Shown in pieces: positions 1 to 6,949 of a stretch of 17,784 nt of DNA. Positions within the stretch are counted from its first letter, which is position 1; each line of letters opens with the position of its first letter. Position numbers and translations under genes: made by a program. This stretch comes from Sphingomonadaceae bacterium (lineage in GTDB: Bacteria; Pseudomonadota; Alphaproteobacteria; Sphingomonadales; Sphingomonadaceae), in the NCBI GenBank assembly GCA_019454625.1, contig JACFNY010000007.1:726-18509 (forward strand), given 5' to 3'. A model generated the notes under the pieces. The model was not told the DNA's origin and did no database searches. It saw only the letters and a list, made by a program, of their open reading frames with translations.

Positions 1-1
1 C

Positions 2-643
2 AATGCCGTCATCGCCGGGCATCTCCGGCAGGTCGGTTTCTGGATCCTCGCCGCGCAGATCGGCATCGCCCTGTCGCTCGGCATGACCGGCGAGGCCGTG
101 CTCGATCTCGTCGGCGAAGGCTTCGGCAGCGGCACCATGATCCTCAACCTGCTGCTGCTCGCCGAGATCGCCTACGTGACGGGCGCGGTCGCGGAGACCT
201 GCCTCGTCTACACGGCGCGGCATCGCAACCTGATGCTGTCGGTCGCGACGCTCGGCGTGCAGGTCGGCCTCACGCTCGCCTTCATTCCGCTGTTCCGCGT
301 GCTGTTCCCGGCGGAGTCCCCGAACGCGGCGGTGAACGGTGTCGCGCCCGCCGCCGCGCTGCTCGCCTCGGCGCTGTTCGCGACGGTCGTGAAATCGCGG
401 CTGCTGCGCGCCACGCTCGGCGAGCCCGTCTCCGGCTGGCGCTGGCCGATGCTGCTCGCGGCGGGCGCGGCCTTCGCCGTGGGCATCCTCGTGCAGCGCT
501 ACCTGCCCGCGTACTGGGAACTCGTGCTCGGGCTTCCGGCGATCCTCGCCACCTACGGCATCGTGCTCTGGTATCGCGGCTTCCGGGAAGAGGACCGGTT
601 GCTGTTCGCCGGGCGCGAGAAGCTGCTGAAGGAACGCTCCTAG
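2..643 (+). CDS. Polysaccharide/LPS biosynthesis flippase, C-terminal part
   Basis: This is the 3' end of a gene that begins upstream of the window; the frame is open from base 2 to a TAG at 641-643. The visible 213 residues are a multi-spanning membrane protein. Hydrophobic segments include LNLLLLAEIAYVTGAVAE, LSVATLGVQVGLTLAFIPLF, AAALLASALFATVV, WPMLLAAGAAFAVGILV and LVLGLPAILATYGIVLW. The order, spacing and short basic tail (YRGFREEDRLLFAGREKLL) resemble the C-terminal half of Wzx/MATE-like flippases annotated as lipopolysaccharide biosynthesis proteins. Such proteins move lipid-linked sugars across the inner membrane; the substrate cannot be told here. An internal ATG at 83 should not be taken as the start, because the protein-like sequence continues upstream of it. 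The next gene is convergent, with a palindrome between them. Confidence 0.7.
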   Translation, partial: NAVIAGHLRQVGFWILAAQIGIALSLGMTGEAVLDLVGEGFGSGTMILNLLLLAEIAYVTGAVAETCLVYTARHRNLMLSVATLGVQVGLTLAFIPLFRVLFPAESPNAAVNGVAPAAALLASALFATVVKSRLLRATLGEPVSGWRWPMLLAAGAAFAVGILVQRYLPAYWELVLGLPAILATYGIVLWYRGFREEDRLLFAGREKLLKERS

Positions 644-653
644 ACCGCGATCA

Positions 654-676
654 TTTCAGGCTGAATCAGCCTGAAA
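654..676. repeat. Perfect palindrome between convergent genes (alphaproteobacterial intergenic repeat)
   Basis: Arms TTTCAGGCTGA (654-664) and TCAGCCTGAAA (666-676) are exact reverse complements around one central A. The palindrome lies in the 46-bp gap between the flippase stop and the DUF2948 stop, so it would form a hairpin in both transcripts. There is no T-run directly after either arm, so a classical intrinsic terminator is not proven. From memory, very similar palindromes recur between genes in many alphaproteobacteria. A half-copy, AATCAGGCT, follows at 681-689. Confidence 0.6.
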
Positions 677-689
677 CGTAAATCAGGCT

Positions 690-1088
690 CTAGAGCGTGT
701 GGCGCGGCGTGCGCCGTGTGCCCCATGGGCCGCTGAGATCGTGCAGCTCGACGTCGATGCATTCGGCCTCGGCACGCAGCGCGGCGCCGCCCGCGAAATC
801 GAGCTCGATGCCGCCGTCCGCCCAGCGCAGCGCGAGCAGGTCGAGCACCGTGTCCGGAGACGGCCAGCCCCGCCGCTTGAGCCCGGTCAGTGAATCGAGG
901 CGCAGCGCGCAGCGCACGCGGGAGGGCTGCCGCGTCTCCCAGCGGTAGCGGTTGGCGATGAGAACGAGCCGCCGCGCTTTTACGTCGTAGGCGACGTCGC
1001 CGCTTTTCACGGCGGCGTCCTGCATCAGCGCGGAGAGCGTTTCGAGGTCCGCCTCGTCCGCGGCGAGGAGGTGCAGCCGCTCAGTCAC
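690..1088 (-). CDS. DUF2948 family protein
   Basis: This 132-residue protein has the DUF2948 look: an N-terminal [21 protein letters not shown] segment, then [21 protein letters not shown] and a late [19 protein letters not shown] stretch. Its function is unknown; it looks cytosolic, with no signal peptide or membrane segment. The start is GTG (1086-1088), which overlaps the end of murA by 8 nt, so the two are almost certainly co-transcribed and translationally coupled. murA followed by DUF2948 is a recurring alphaproteobacterial order, often with hisD and UPF0262 next; here hisD is absent and UPF0262 lies 3 kb away in another run. The stop is TAG at 690-692. Confidence 0.85.
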   Translation of the reverse strand: MTERLHLLAADEADLETLSALMQDAAVKSGDVAYDVKARRLVLIANRYRWETRQPSRVRCALRLDSLTGLKRRGWPSPDTVLDLLALRWADGGIELDFAGGAALRAEAECIDVELHDLSGPWGTRRTPRHTL

Positions 1089-2361
1089 TGGGAACCCGCG
1101 CGATGTCGGCGCCCGCGCCGGAGAGCTTCTCCTCGAGGTGCTCGTAGCCGCGGTCGAGGTGATAGACGCGGTTCACCACCGTCTCGCCCTCCGCGGCGAG
1201 GCCCGCGAGCACGAGGCTCATCGAGGCGCGAAGGTCGGTCGCCATCACCTGCGCGCCGGTCAGCTTCGCGACGCCGTGCACCTCGGCGGTGCGGCCGGAA
1301 ACGCGGATGTCCGCGCCCATGCGCGCCAGTTCCGGCACATGCATGTAGCGGTTCTCGAAGATCGTCTCGGTGAGATGGCTGGTGCCTTCAGCGAGTGCCA
1401 GCATCGCCATGAACTGCGCCTGCATGTCGGTGGGGAAGCCGGGGAACGGCTGCGTCTCGATGTCGATGGCGCGGATGCGGCCGGTGTGTTTCACGCGCAC
1501 CCCCGCTTCGGTGGCCTCCACCTCCAGCCCCGCGTCGCGCAGCCGGTCCGCGACGACGCCAAGCGTGCCGAGCTCTGCCCCGGCGAGCTCCACCTCGCCG
1601 CCCGCCGTGCCGACCGCGCAGGCGTAGCTGCCCGCCTCGATCCGGTCCGGCATCACCGCGTAGGTCGCGCCGTGCAGGCTGGTGCGGCCCTGCACGCGGA
1701 TCGTCGGCGTGCCGTGGCCCTCGATCTTCGCGCCCATTGCGTTCAGGCAGTGGGCGAGGTCGACGATCTCCGGCTCGCGCGCGGCGTTCTCGATCACCGT
1801 CTCGCCCCGCGCGAGCACGGCGGCCATCAGGGAGTTCTCGGTGGCGCCGACGGAGACGAGCGGGAACGCGATGCGGCCGCCGACGAGGCCCTTCGCTGTG
1901 GTCGCCTTCACGTAGCCCGACGTCACCTCGATCTCGGCGCCGAGCGCCTCCATCGCCTTCAGGTGCAGGTCGACCGGCCGGTTGCCGATCGCGCAGCCGC
2001 CGGGCAGCGACACGGTGGCCTCGCCCGCGCGCGCCAGCAGCGGCCCCAAGACGAGCACCGAGGCGCGCATCTTGCGCACGATGTCGTAGGGCGCGAGCGT
2101 CGAGGTGAGCCGCGCCGCCTTGATGGTCATCACGCGCCCGAACTCGCCGCGCCGGTGGCCCTCGATCAGTGTCGAGACGCCGTGCTGGTTCAGCAGGTGG
2201 CCGAAGGTGTCGACGTCGGCGAGGCGCGGCAGGTTGCGCAGCGTCAGCGGTTCCTCGGTGAGGATCGCCGCGGGCATCAGCGTCAGCGCGGCGTTCTTCG
2301 CGCCCGAGATGGCGATGCGCCCGGAAAGCGGCCTGCCGCCGCGAATGATGATCTTGTCCAT
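1081..2361 (-). CDS. murA: UDP-N-acetylglucosamine 1-carboxyvinyltransferase MurA
   Basis: MurA catalyses the first committed step of peptidoglycan synthesis: enolpyruvyl transfer from PEP to UDP-GlcNAc in the cytosol. The 426-residue length is normal. Residues 1-25 carry the typical start MDKIIIRGG and the GAKNAAL motif (Lys22, Asn23 in the UDP-GlcNAc site). The active-site loop [16 protein letters not shown] places the catalytic cysteine at about residue 123, equivalent to Cys115 of E. coli and the target of fosfomycin. [24 protein letters not shown] sequence and the late [17 protein letters not shown] are also family hallmarks. The frame stays open upstream to 2880, but only the ATG at 2359-2361 gives the family N-terminus. 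DUF2948 overlaps its 3' end. The presence of Cys rather than Asp predicts a fosfomycin-sensitive enzyme (inference). Confidence 0.97.
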   Translation of the reverse strand: MDKIIIRGGRPLSGRIAISGAKNAALTLMPAAILTEEPLTLRNLPRLADVDTFGHLLNQHGVSTLIEGHRRGEFGRVMTIKAARLTSTLAPYDIVRKMRASVLVLGPLLARAGEATVSLPGGCAIGNRPVDLHLKAMEALGAEIEVTSGYVKATTAKGLVGGRIAFPLVSVGATENSLMAAVLARGETVIENAAREPEIVDLAHCLNAMGAKIEGHGTPTIRVQGRTSLHGATYAVMPDRIEAGSYACAVGTAGGEVELAGAELGTLGVVADRLRDAGLEVEATEAGVRVKHTGRIRAIDIETQPFPGFPTDMQAQFMAMLALAEGTSHLTETIFENRYMHVPELARMGADIRVSGRTAEVHGVAKLTGAQVMATDLRASMSLVLAGLAAEGETVVNRVYHLDRGYEHLEEKLSGAGADIARVPSD

Positions 2362-2377
2362 GCGCTTACGATCTAAA

Positions 2378-2421
2378 GCATGTCTCGCAAAAGTGGGAAC
2401 CGGTTTTGCGAAAAGACATGC
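2378..2421. repeat. Extragenic imperfect palindrome upstream of murA
   Basis: Outer arms GCATGTCT (2378-2385) and AGACATGC (2414-2421) and inner arms CGCAAAA (2386-2392) and TTTTGCG (2404-2410) are exact complements. Between the inner arms lies an 11-nt loop containing GGGAACCGG, and three unpaired A follow the inner right arm. The layout matches a mobile-looking intergenic palindrome that I recall from many alphaproteobacterial genomes. It sits 17 bp upstream of the murA start, so it would lie in the murA leader or promoter. Confidence 0.65.
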
Positions 2422-2434
2422 GACATCGGAAAGC

Positions 2435-2471
2435 CCGGCCTCGGCCTTGATCTGGTCAAGGCCGAGGCCGG
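2435..2471 (-). terminator. Perfect 16-bp stem hairpin over the rarD stop codon
   Basis: Arms 2435-2450 and 2456-2471 are exact reverse complements (CCGGCCTCGGCCTTGA and its complement) with a 5-nt loop. The rarD stop codon (2456-2458) and its last codons are inside the stem. It is a likely transcription end or RNA-stabilising structure for the UPF0262-dcd-rarD run. The downstream T-content on the minus strand is weak (GCTTTCCG), so rho-independent termination is plausible, not proven. Together with the palindrome at 2378-2421 it separates rarD from murA. Confidence 0.5.
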
Positions 2472-3343
2472 ATGGGAGTTGCGGCGGCGCGCAAGCCGCC
2501 GATGGAGAAGACGACGAGCCCCGCCCAGATGCAGGCAAAGGCGGCGAGCCGCCAGATGTCGAGCGGTTCGCCGAACACGAAGACGGCGACGAGGAACACC
2601 ATCGACGGCCCGATGTACTGCAACATGCCGAGCGTCGAGAGCGACAGCCGCCGCGCGGCGAAACCGAACATGCCGAGCGGGATGATGCTGACGAGGCCGG
2701 AGCCGACCAGCGCCGCGTCGGTGATGAAGTCATGCCGGAACAGCCCGCCCGGCGCCAACGCCAGCCAGCCGGCCGCCAGGGGCGCGACGAAGCCCGTCTC
2801 CACGATGAGCGCGGTAACGGGATCGACGGCGGTGTATTTCCGGATGAAGCCGTAGAAGCCGAAGGAGAAGGCGAGGCCAACCGAAACCCAGGGAAGCGCG
2901 CCGTGCGCGATGGTGACGATGGCGACGCCGGTCACGGCCAGCGCCACGGCGATGCGCTTCGCCGGCGGAAACGCCTCCTTCAGCAGCAGCACGCCGAGCG
3001 CGACGTTGAGCAGCGGCTGCATGAAATAGCCGAGGCTGGTGTCGAGTGTGCGCCCGTTCAGCACCGCCCACGTGTAGATCAGCCAGTTGGTCGCGATCAG
3101 GAGCCCGCTCGCCGCGAGCATCGCCAGCAGGCGCGGCCTCCCGAGCGCTGCGCGCAGCCGCGGCCAGCCCCGGATCGCCGCGGCGGCGACCGCCAGCAGC
3201 ACGAACGACCAGAGCACGCGGTGCGCCAGCACGTCGCCCGCCGAAATCCCGTCGAACAGGCGCAGATAGAGGGGCATCAGCCCCCAGATCAGGAAAGCGC
3301 CGACCCCCGCCGCGAGGCCGCGGCGCGCCTGTTCGTCGCTCAC
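2456..3343 (-). CDS. rarD: EamA/DMT-family permease, RarD type
   Basis: This 295-residue inner-membrane protein has about ten hydrophobic segments arranged as two EamA repeats. The N-terminal [22 protein letters not shown] and [14 protein letters not shown] segments are the RarD signature, and a late [22 protein letters not shown] segment matches the family. RarD proteins were named for chloramphenicol sensitivity, but their natural substrate is unsettled, so only 'putative drug/metabolite permease' is safe. The start is GTG (3341-3343), 4 nt after the dcd stop, with a GAGG-like ribosome site overlapping the dcd stop; it is probably co-expressed with dcd. Its 3' end is folded into a strong hairpin. 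Confidence 0.88.
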   Translation of the reverse strand: MSDEQARRGLAAGVGAFLIWGLMPLYLRLFDGISAGDVLAHRVLWSFVLLAVAAAAIRGWPRLRAALGRPRLLAMLAASGLLIATNWLIYTWAVLNGRTLDTSLGYFMQPLLNVALGVLLLKEAFPPAKRIAVALAVTGVAIVTIAHGALPWVSVGLAFSFGFYGFIRKYTAVDPVTALIVETGFVAPLAAGWLALAPGGLFRHDFITDAALVGSGLVSIIPLGMFGFAARRLSLSTLGMLQYIGPSMVFLVAVFVFGEPLDIWRLAAFACIWAGLVVFSIGGLRAAATPIRPRP

Positions 3344-3347
3344 CGCC

Positions 3348-3902
3348 TCAAAGCCGCGGCAGCGTCACGCCGCGCTGGCCCATGTACTTGCCGGCGCGAT
3401 CGGCGTAGCTGGTCTCGCACGGCTCGTTGCCCTGCAGGAACAGGAACTGGCAGGCGCCCTCGTTCGCATAGATGCGCGCGGGCAGCGGCGTCGTGTTCGA
3501 GAATTCCAGCGTCACGTGGCCTTCCCAGCCCGGCTCCAGCGGCGTCACGTTCACGATGATGCCGCAGCGCGCGTAGGTGGACTTGCCGAGGCAGATGACG
3601 AGCACGTCGCGCGGCACGCGGAAATACTCGACCGTGCGGGCGAGCGCGAACGAGTTGGGTGGGATGATGCACACGTCGGTCTTGCGGTCGACGAAGCTGT
3701 TCGACGCGAAGTTCTTCGGGTCGACGATCGCCGAATCGACGTTGGTGAAGATCTTGAACTCGTCGGCGACGCGGGCGTCGTAGCCGTAGGAGGAAAGCCC
3801 GTAGCTGATCGTGCCCTCGCGGCGCTGGCCGTCCACGAACGGCTCGATCATGCCGCTTTCCAGCGCCTGCGCGCGAATCCACTTGTCGGACATCACCGCC
3901 AT
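3348..3902 (-). CDS. dcd: dCTP deaminase
   Basis: Dcd converts dCTP to dUTP, feeding dUTPase and thymidylate synthesis in the cytosol. The 184-residue protein shows [18 protein letters not shown] near the N-terminus, the phosphate-binding [23 protein letters not shown] loop, and TLEFSN with the catalytic glutamate at about residue 133 (Glu138 of E. coli). The C-terminal CQFLFLQ and [12 protein letters not shown] segments complete the trimeric deaminase pattern. I start at the ATG at 3900-3902 because the preceding MAVM before DKWI is typical of alphaproteobacterial Dcd and gives the standard length; an ATG at 3891-3893 is the alternative. It lies 27 nt after the UPF0262 stop and 4 nt before rarD. 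Confidence 0.95.
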   Translation of the reverse strand: MAVMSDKWIRAQALESGMIEPFVDGQRREGTISYGLSSYGYDARVADEFKIFTNVDSAIVDPKNFASNSFVDRKTDVCIIPPNSFALARTVEYFRVPRDVLVICLGKSTYARCGIIVNVTPLEPGWEGHVTLEFSNTTPLPARIYANEGACQFLFLQGNEPCETSYADRAGKYMGQRGVTLPRL

Positions 3903-3929
3903 GAAGGCCCGCCCTTCTTCGAAAATGCG

Positions 3930-4412
3930 TCAGCCGCGGATGTGCAGCACGCAGATCAGCGTGAATAGCCGCCGCGCCGTGTCGAAATCCACTTCGATCT
4001 TGCCGCCGAAACGCTCGATCAGCGTTTCGGCGGCGGCGTTGTGGATGCCGCGCCGCGCCATGTCGACGGTTTCGATCTGGCCCGCCGTCGATTGCCGGAT
4101 CGCCTGGTAATAGCTTTCGCAGATCGCGAAATACTCGCGGATCACGCGGCGGAACGGCGACAGTGCCAGCACGATCGTCTCGATATGCGTGCCGTCGCTG
4201 CCGGAGACGTCGATGGCGAGCCGCCCGTCCTCGACGCGCAGGCGAATCCGGTACGGCCCCTCGTGGTCGCCGCCGCGCGGCGTCACGAGCCGGAAGCTGT
4301 TGCCTTCGAGGAGATCGAAGATGGCGACCCGGCGCTCCTGCTCGATATCGGCGCTGCGCCACAGGATGGTGCGGTCGTCGAGCTGGACATCAATGATGCG
4401 GTAGTCGCCCAT
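3930..4412 (-). CDS. UPF0262 family protein
   Basis: This 160-residue protein matches UPF0262, an alphaproteobacterial family of unknown function. Features seen are YRIIDVQLDD at the start, ERRVAIFDLLEGNSF, GPYRIRLRVEDGRLAIDV, a central LALSPFRRVIREYFAICESYYQAIR helix and a late DMARRGIHNAAAETLIERF then TARRLFTLICVLHIRG. It is probably cytosolic, with no signal peptide or membrane segments. It heads a three-gene minus-strand run (UPF0262, dcd, rarD) and lies 75 nt downstream of tRNA-Arg on the same strand, so read-through from the tRNA promoter is possible. A short palindrome (CGGCGC/GCGCCG, 4426-4439) lies in that gap, just upstream of the start. Confidence 0.88.
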   Translation of the reverse strand: MGDYRIIDVQLDDRTILWRSADIEQERRVAIFDLLEGNSFRLVTPRGGDHEGPYRIRLRVEDGRLAIDVSGSDGTHIETIVLALSPFRRVIREYFAICESYYQAIRQSTAGQIETVDMARRGIHNAAAETLIERFGGKIEVDFDTARRLFTLICVLHIRG

Positions 4413-4487
4413 GCCGCTGCTTTATCGGCGCGTGCGCCGGGACGATAGCCCCGAAAGCGGCTGCGGCAAACGGCGGGGAAGAAGAAA

Positions 4488-4564
4488 TGGCGCGCCCGGA
4501 ACGATTCGAACGTCCGACCCTCAGATTCGTAGTCTGATGCTCTATCCAGCTGAGCTACGGGCGC
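4488..4564 (-). tRNA. tRNA-Arg (anticodon ACG), CCA encoded
   Basis: Read on the minus strand, the acceptor arms GCGCCCG (5') and CGGGCGC (3') pair fully. They are followed by discriminator G and an encoded CCA at 4490-4488. The D-arm AGCTCAGCTGGATAGAGC and the T-loop TTCGAAT are canonical. The anticodon stem CAGA/TCTG encloses the loop CTACGAA with anticodon ACG. The first A is expected to be edited to inosine by TadA, decoding CGU/CGC/CGA. The sequence closely follows the E. coli tRNA-Arg(ACG) layout, and the length is 77 nt. Confidence 0.97.
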
Positions 4565-4578
4565 GCACGAGAGGGCGC

Positions 4579-4607
4579 TACATAGTCGCCTCCGGCATCG
4601 GGTTCAA
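4579..4607 (-). promoter_or_regulatory. Promoter of tRNA-Arg
   Basis: On the minus strand TTGAAC (4607-4602) is followed after exactly 17 bp by TATGTA (4584-4579). This is a good sigma-70-type pair whose predicted start lies about 8 nt before the mature tRNA 5' end. Confidence 0.6.
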
Positions 4608-4621
4608 GCCCGTGTTTGTAC

Positions 4622-4644
4622 CCCGGTCCAGACCGTGGTCCGGG
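4622..4644. repeat. Short inverted repeat
   Basis: CCCGGTCCA (4622-4630) and TGGTCCGGG (4636-4644) pair at eight of nine positions around a 5-nt loop. It lies between the tRNA promoter and the start of the lipoprotein gene and has no T-run. Its role is unknown; it could be a stray extragenic palindrome. Confidence 0.35.
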
Positions 4645-4694
4645 CCGTGCCCGCGCTTGCGGCCGCGGGGCGGCCTCTCTATCGTCCCGCCGTG

Positions 4695-5213
4695 ATGCGG
4701 TATCCGTCTTTCCCGGCTTTTCTGGCCGTTTCCCTGATGCTCGGCGCTTGCGCGGACCGCGGCGGCGAATGGCCGTCGCTGGCGCGCGTGCCGGGATCGC
4801 CGAACGTCCCCTGCGGCCCGGCCGCCGAATCGCCGCCCGCATCGCAGTCCACGGGACCGCGTCCCTGCGTCGCTGCACCGCCCGCGGCGGAGGCCCCTTC
4901 CACCCCTGCACCCGAGCTCGATCTGCCCGCGCTCGAATCGCGTCTCGCGGCGGTGCGCGGTGCGTGGGCCGAGGCGCTGAAGGCCGCCGAAACCGCCGTG
5001 GCCGCCGCCGCGCGCGCCGATGCGGGTGAAAGCGCATGGGCGGCGGCGGAGCTTCAGCTCAGCCGGCTCGAGCGCGCGGCCGTGCCGTTCGGGGAGATCG
5101 CCGAGGCGCTCGGAGGGTCCGAATCAGGCGCGGCGTTGCGCGCCGCGGCGGAAGCCGAAAGGGCGCGCCACCTCGAAGCGTTCGCCCGCCTGCGCGCCGC
5201 GCTGCGGCGCTAG
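4695..5213 (+). CDS. Small alanine-rich lipoprotein, function unknown
   Basis: This 172-residue protein starts with a short hydrophobic signal (FPAFLAVSLMLGAC). The lipobox LGAC predicts lipidation at Cys19 and transfer to the outer or inner membrane by Lgt/LspA processing. The mature start ADRGGEWPSLARVPG is followed by a Pro/Ala-rich linker. From about residue 80 there is a long alanine-rich helical region with heptad-like leucines (LDLPALESRLAAVRG, then ELQLSRLERA), probably a coiled coil. I recognise the general style of sphingomonad lipoproteins (WPSLARVPG after the cysteine) but no named family. The ATG at 4695 was chosen over an in-frame upstream start at 4635 because only it places the signal peptide at the N-terminus. 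No strong ribosome site is visible. Confidence 0.7.
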   Translation: MRYPSFPAFLAVSLMLGACADRGGEWPSLARVPGSPNVPCGPAAESPPASQSTGPRPCVAAPPAAEAPSTPAPELDLPALESRLAAVRGAWAEALKAAETAVAAAARADAGESAWAAAELQLSRLERAAVPFGEIAEALGGSESGAALRAAAEAERARHLEAFARLRAALRR

Positions 5214-5299
5214 CACGGGCCTGAAAGTCGTCCGGCGCAACTTTTTGCGCGCACCATACAACCTATGCGTGTTCCGTTTACCGGTTGTTTACGATTCCG
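5214..5299 (+). other. Intergenic spacer with a small hairpin
   Basis: No coding signal is seen between the lipoprotein stop and the candidate RNA. GCGCAA (5235-5240) and TTGCGC (5245-5250) form a 6-bp hairpin. A TACGAT at 5290-5295 could be a -10 box, but no good -35 is found at the right distance, so no promoter is called. Confidence 0.3.
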
Positions 5300-5513
5300 G
5301 GGCTAGACCTGTGCGTGCAGGCCGATCAGCGGCGGTTCGTCCCCCTGGTTCCTCTCCGTTCCCGCCGGGCGGCCTGCTGAAAGAAGGGCACAAGGCCGCC
5401 CCCGCGGCGAAGTGCTCCGACGGTGTCCGAAAGGGCCGCGACGCCAAGTCCCCCGTGCGTCCGGCCTTGATCGCCGCCCGGTCCGTGCTCCCCCGCCGGG
5501 CCGGGCGGCTTTT
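5300..5513 (+). ncRNA. Candidate structured non-coding RNA (unidentified)
   Basis: Three consecutive self-complementary domains are visible and no plausible protein. Domain 1: GCAGGCCG (5317-5324) pairs with CGGCCTGC (5370-5377), with CGGCGG/CCGCCG (5330-5335/5362-5367) nested inside and a pyrimidine-rich loop containing CCTCTCC. Domain 2: AAGGCCG (5392-5398) pairs with CGGCCTT (5462-5468), with CGCGGC/GCCGCG (5403-5408/5435-5440) nested. Domain 3: a GC-rich terminator followed by TTTT. Such nested exact complements ending in a terminator are the expected pattern of a small RNA or a long leader/attenuator. The 5' end is not defined. I looked for signatures of tmRNA, RNase P RNA, SRP RNA and common riboswitches and found none; 6S RNA cannot be fully excluded. 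GC-rich DNA pairs easily by chance, so covariation evidence is essential. Confidence 0.45.
5473..5513 (+). terminator. Intrinsic terminator
   Basis: GCCGCCCGG (5473-5481) and CCGGGCGGC (5501-5509) are exact complements followed at once by TTTT (5510-5513) and CGTT. A shorter competing hairpin, CCGCC (5493-5497) with GGCGG (5504-5508), shares the 3' arm, so alternative folds are possible. It would end the candidate RNA at about 5513. Confidence 0.6.
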
Positions 5514-5642
5514 CGTTCATCCCGGCATTGACGCCGCGTCGGCGGGTGATGCACGTTTGCAACGCAGTCGCGCCCGCGGCCGCGGCAGGGGGACCCGAAT
5601 CCGTTGCCGCGCGTTTCCTGCCGTGAGGGAACATTAACGATA

Positions 5643-5879
5643 ATGGCGCATCGTGCCTGCCGGATGGGGGCCGCACGCGCTGAAGTGGAAAACAAGATGG
5701 CCGAAAAGGACACGGGCAGCAGAGACGACAGGGGTGCAGCCGCACGGCCCCCGGCGTGTGCCGATCTGCAAAACCCGGATCTGCAGGATCTGCTGCGGGC
5801 GCTGGACCGCCCGCTCGATCAGTCCGTGGTGGATCGCGGCCTGCTGCGTCTCGCGACCTTCGTTGCCGGGCGGCATTAG
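5643..5879 (+). CDS. Small hypothetical protein
   Basis: An ORF of 78 codons from ATG 5643; a second in-frame ATG at 5697 would give 60 residues (MAEKDTGSRDD start). The C-terminal half, NPDLQDLLRALDRPLDQSVVDRGLLRLATFVAG, looks like an amphipathic helical protein and is the best evidence that it is real. The N-terminal half is polar and probably disordered. A GAGGG at 5625-5629 precedes the first ATG at a long spacing (13 nt), and no clear site precedes the second. It ends 19 bp before the convergent holA stop, leaving little spacer. No family is recognised, and there is no signal peptide or membrane segment. Confidence 0.45.
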   Translation: MAHRACRMGAARAEVENKMAEKDTGSRDDRGAAARPPACADLQNPDLQDLLRALDRPLDQSVVDRGLLRLATFVAGRH

Positions 5880-5898
5880 CCGCCTTTTCCGGCGCCTG

Positions 5899-6942
5899 TC
5901 AGCGCCGCCGCCGCGCGAGATGCGCCACCGCCAGCAACGCGCGCGACGTCAGCAGCTCGGGGCTTGCCGCGCCCGGCGACTTGATCTGGCGCTCCGCTTC
6001 CAGCAGACGCGAAAGACCGCTCCGCAGCGCCGGCGTGTTCCATGCGGAGGCCTGCCGCGCGACCCGGTCGCGCTCCTTCCAGAAGATCGGCGGCCGCGCG
6101 GCTTCCACCGCCTCGCGCGCGCTGCGCCCGCTGTCGATGATGCGCCTCAGCTCGCCGAGCAGGGTCAATCGCCGCGCCACGGCGCGAAGCTGCGGAATCC
6201 CGACGATGCCGTTGCGGTCTAGCTTCGCCGCCTGCACCTCGGCCTCGGCGGAATCGCCGCCTGCGACCGCGTTCACCAGCGCGTCGAAATCCGATTCGGC
6301 CATCGCCGCGCCGAGTTCGGCGAGCGTGTCCGTTTCAAGCGCCCGCACCCGGTCCGGCGCCGCGTCGAGGTAGAGCGCGAGCTTTTCGAGCTCGCGCGCG
6401 AGCACGCCGCGCTCCGCGCCGAACCCGGCGGCGAGTGCCTCCGACGCCTCGCGTGAGGGCTTGAGGCCGTGGCGCGCGCAGGCGTCGATCACCATGTCCA
6501 CCGCCTCGCGCGCATCGGGCACGAAGCACTGCGCGACGATCGCAAGCGGCGATGCGCTCGCGGTCTTGACGAGCGCGGACGTCGCCTTCAGCGTCGCCGT
6601 GCCGACCATCACCACGGGATTGCCCGCGGCGGGCGCGGTCAGCAGCGCCTCGACGGCGGCGGCGCAAGCGTCGCCCGCGCCGTCGACGCGGATCAGCCGC
6701 CGGTCGCCGAACATCGAGACGGCGGCGGCCTCGTCGGCAAGGCGGGCGGGATCGCCCGCGAGCGCGGCGGGATCGAAGTCGATACGCCCCATCGGGTCGT
6801 CGACGGATGCGAGCAGCGCGGTGAAACGGTCGGCGATCTCGCGCGCCTGCGCCTCGTCGGGGCCGTAGAGCAGGACCAGCCTCGTGGCGGGGTCGAAGCG
6901 CGCCAGCGCCGCGTCGATCGCCTTGCGATCGGCGGCCTTCAT
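5899..6942 (-). CDS. holA: DNA polymerase III delta subunit
   Basis: HolA is the clamp-opening subunit of the replicative polymerase clamp loader. The 347-residue length matches the family (about 340). The N-terminal domain begins with TRLVLLYGPDEAQAREIADRFTALL, the degenerate nucleotide-fold segment typical of delta. RLADEAAAVSMFGDRRLIRVDGAG and GNPVVMVGTATLKATSALVKTA follow, the latter matching the delta pattern before the second domain. The C-terminal collar domain contains LDRNGIVGIPQLRAVARRLTLLGELRR and a Lys-Ser-Pro-containing end (LEAERQIKSPGAA). The start ATG (6940-6942) lies 7 nt after the lptE stop, so it is the last gene of the DUF3576-leuS-lptE-holA operon. Confidence 0.93.
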   Translation of the reverse strand: MKAADRKAIDAALARFDPATRLVLLYGPDEAQAREIADRFTALLASVDDPMGRIDFDPAALAGDPARLADEAAAVSMFGDRRLIRVDGAGDACAAAVEALLTAPAAGNPVVMVGTATLKATSALVKTASASPLAIVAQCFVPDAREAVDMVIDACARHGLKPSREASEALAAGFGAERGVLARELEKLALYLDAAPDRVRALETDTLAELGAAMAESDFDALVNAVAGGDSAEAEVQAAKLDRNGIVGIPQLRAVARRLTLLGELRRIIDSGRSAREAVEAARPPIFWKERDRVARQASAWNTPALRSGLSRLLEAERQIKSPGAASPELLTSRALLAVAHLARRRR

Positions 6943-6949
6943 GCCGCTT

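Noticed and set aside
1138..2376. 412-codon plus-strand ORF over murA
   Set aside because: His/Arg/Ala-rich shadow frame of a GC-rich gene with an intact MurA on the other strand.
2362..2880. N-terminal extension of the murA frame to 599 codons
   Set aside because: The extension is low-complexity Ser/Arg/Ala sequence antisense-frame to rarD and crosses both palindromes. MurA's conserved N-terminus begins at 2361.
5300..5513. Assignment of the RNA candidate as 6S, tmRNA, RNase P, SRP RNA or a known riboswitch
   Set aside because: None of the signature sequences that I could recall (tmRNA tag region, RNase P core, SRP tetraloop domain, B12, TPP or FMN boxes) is present. The shape differs from the single long rod of 6S, though 6S is not strictly excluded.
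5528..5556. TTGACG as -35 of a promoter for the small ORF
   Set aside because: No -10-like hexamer lies 16-18 bp downstream.
5020..5637. 205-codon plus-strand ORF crossing the candidate RNA
   Set aside because: Begins inside the lipoprotein in another frame, has atypical Arg/Ser/Pro composition, and spans a terminator.
5303..5745. Minus-strand ORFs across 5303-5745
   Set aside because: Arg/Gly/Pro-rich, no ribosome site, and they follow the hairpin sequences; typical GC-driven open frames.
5891..5906. GGCGC/GCGCC hairpin over the holA stop as a terminator
   Set aside because: Only 5 bp, and on the holA strand it is followed by A-rich, not T-rich, sequence.
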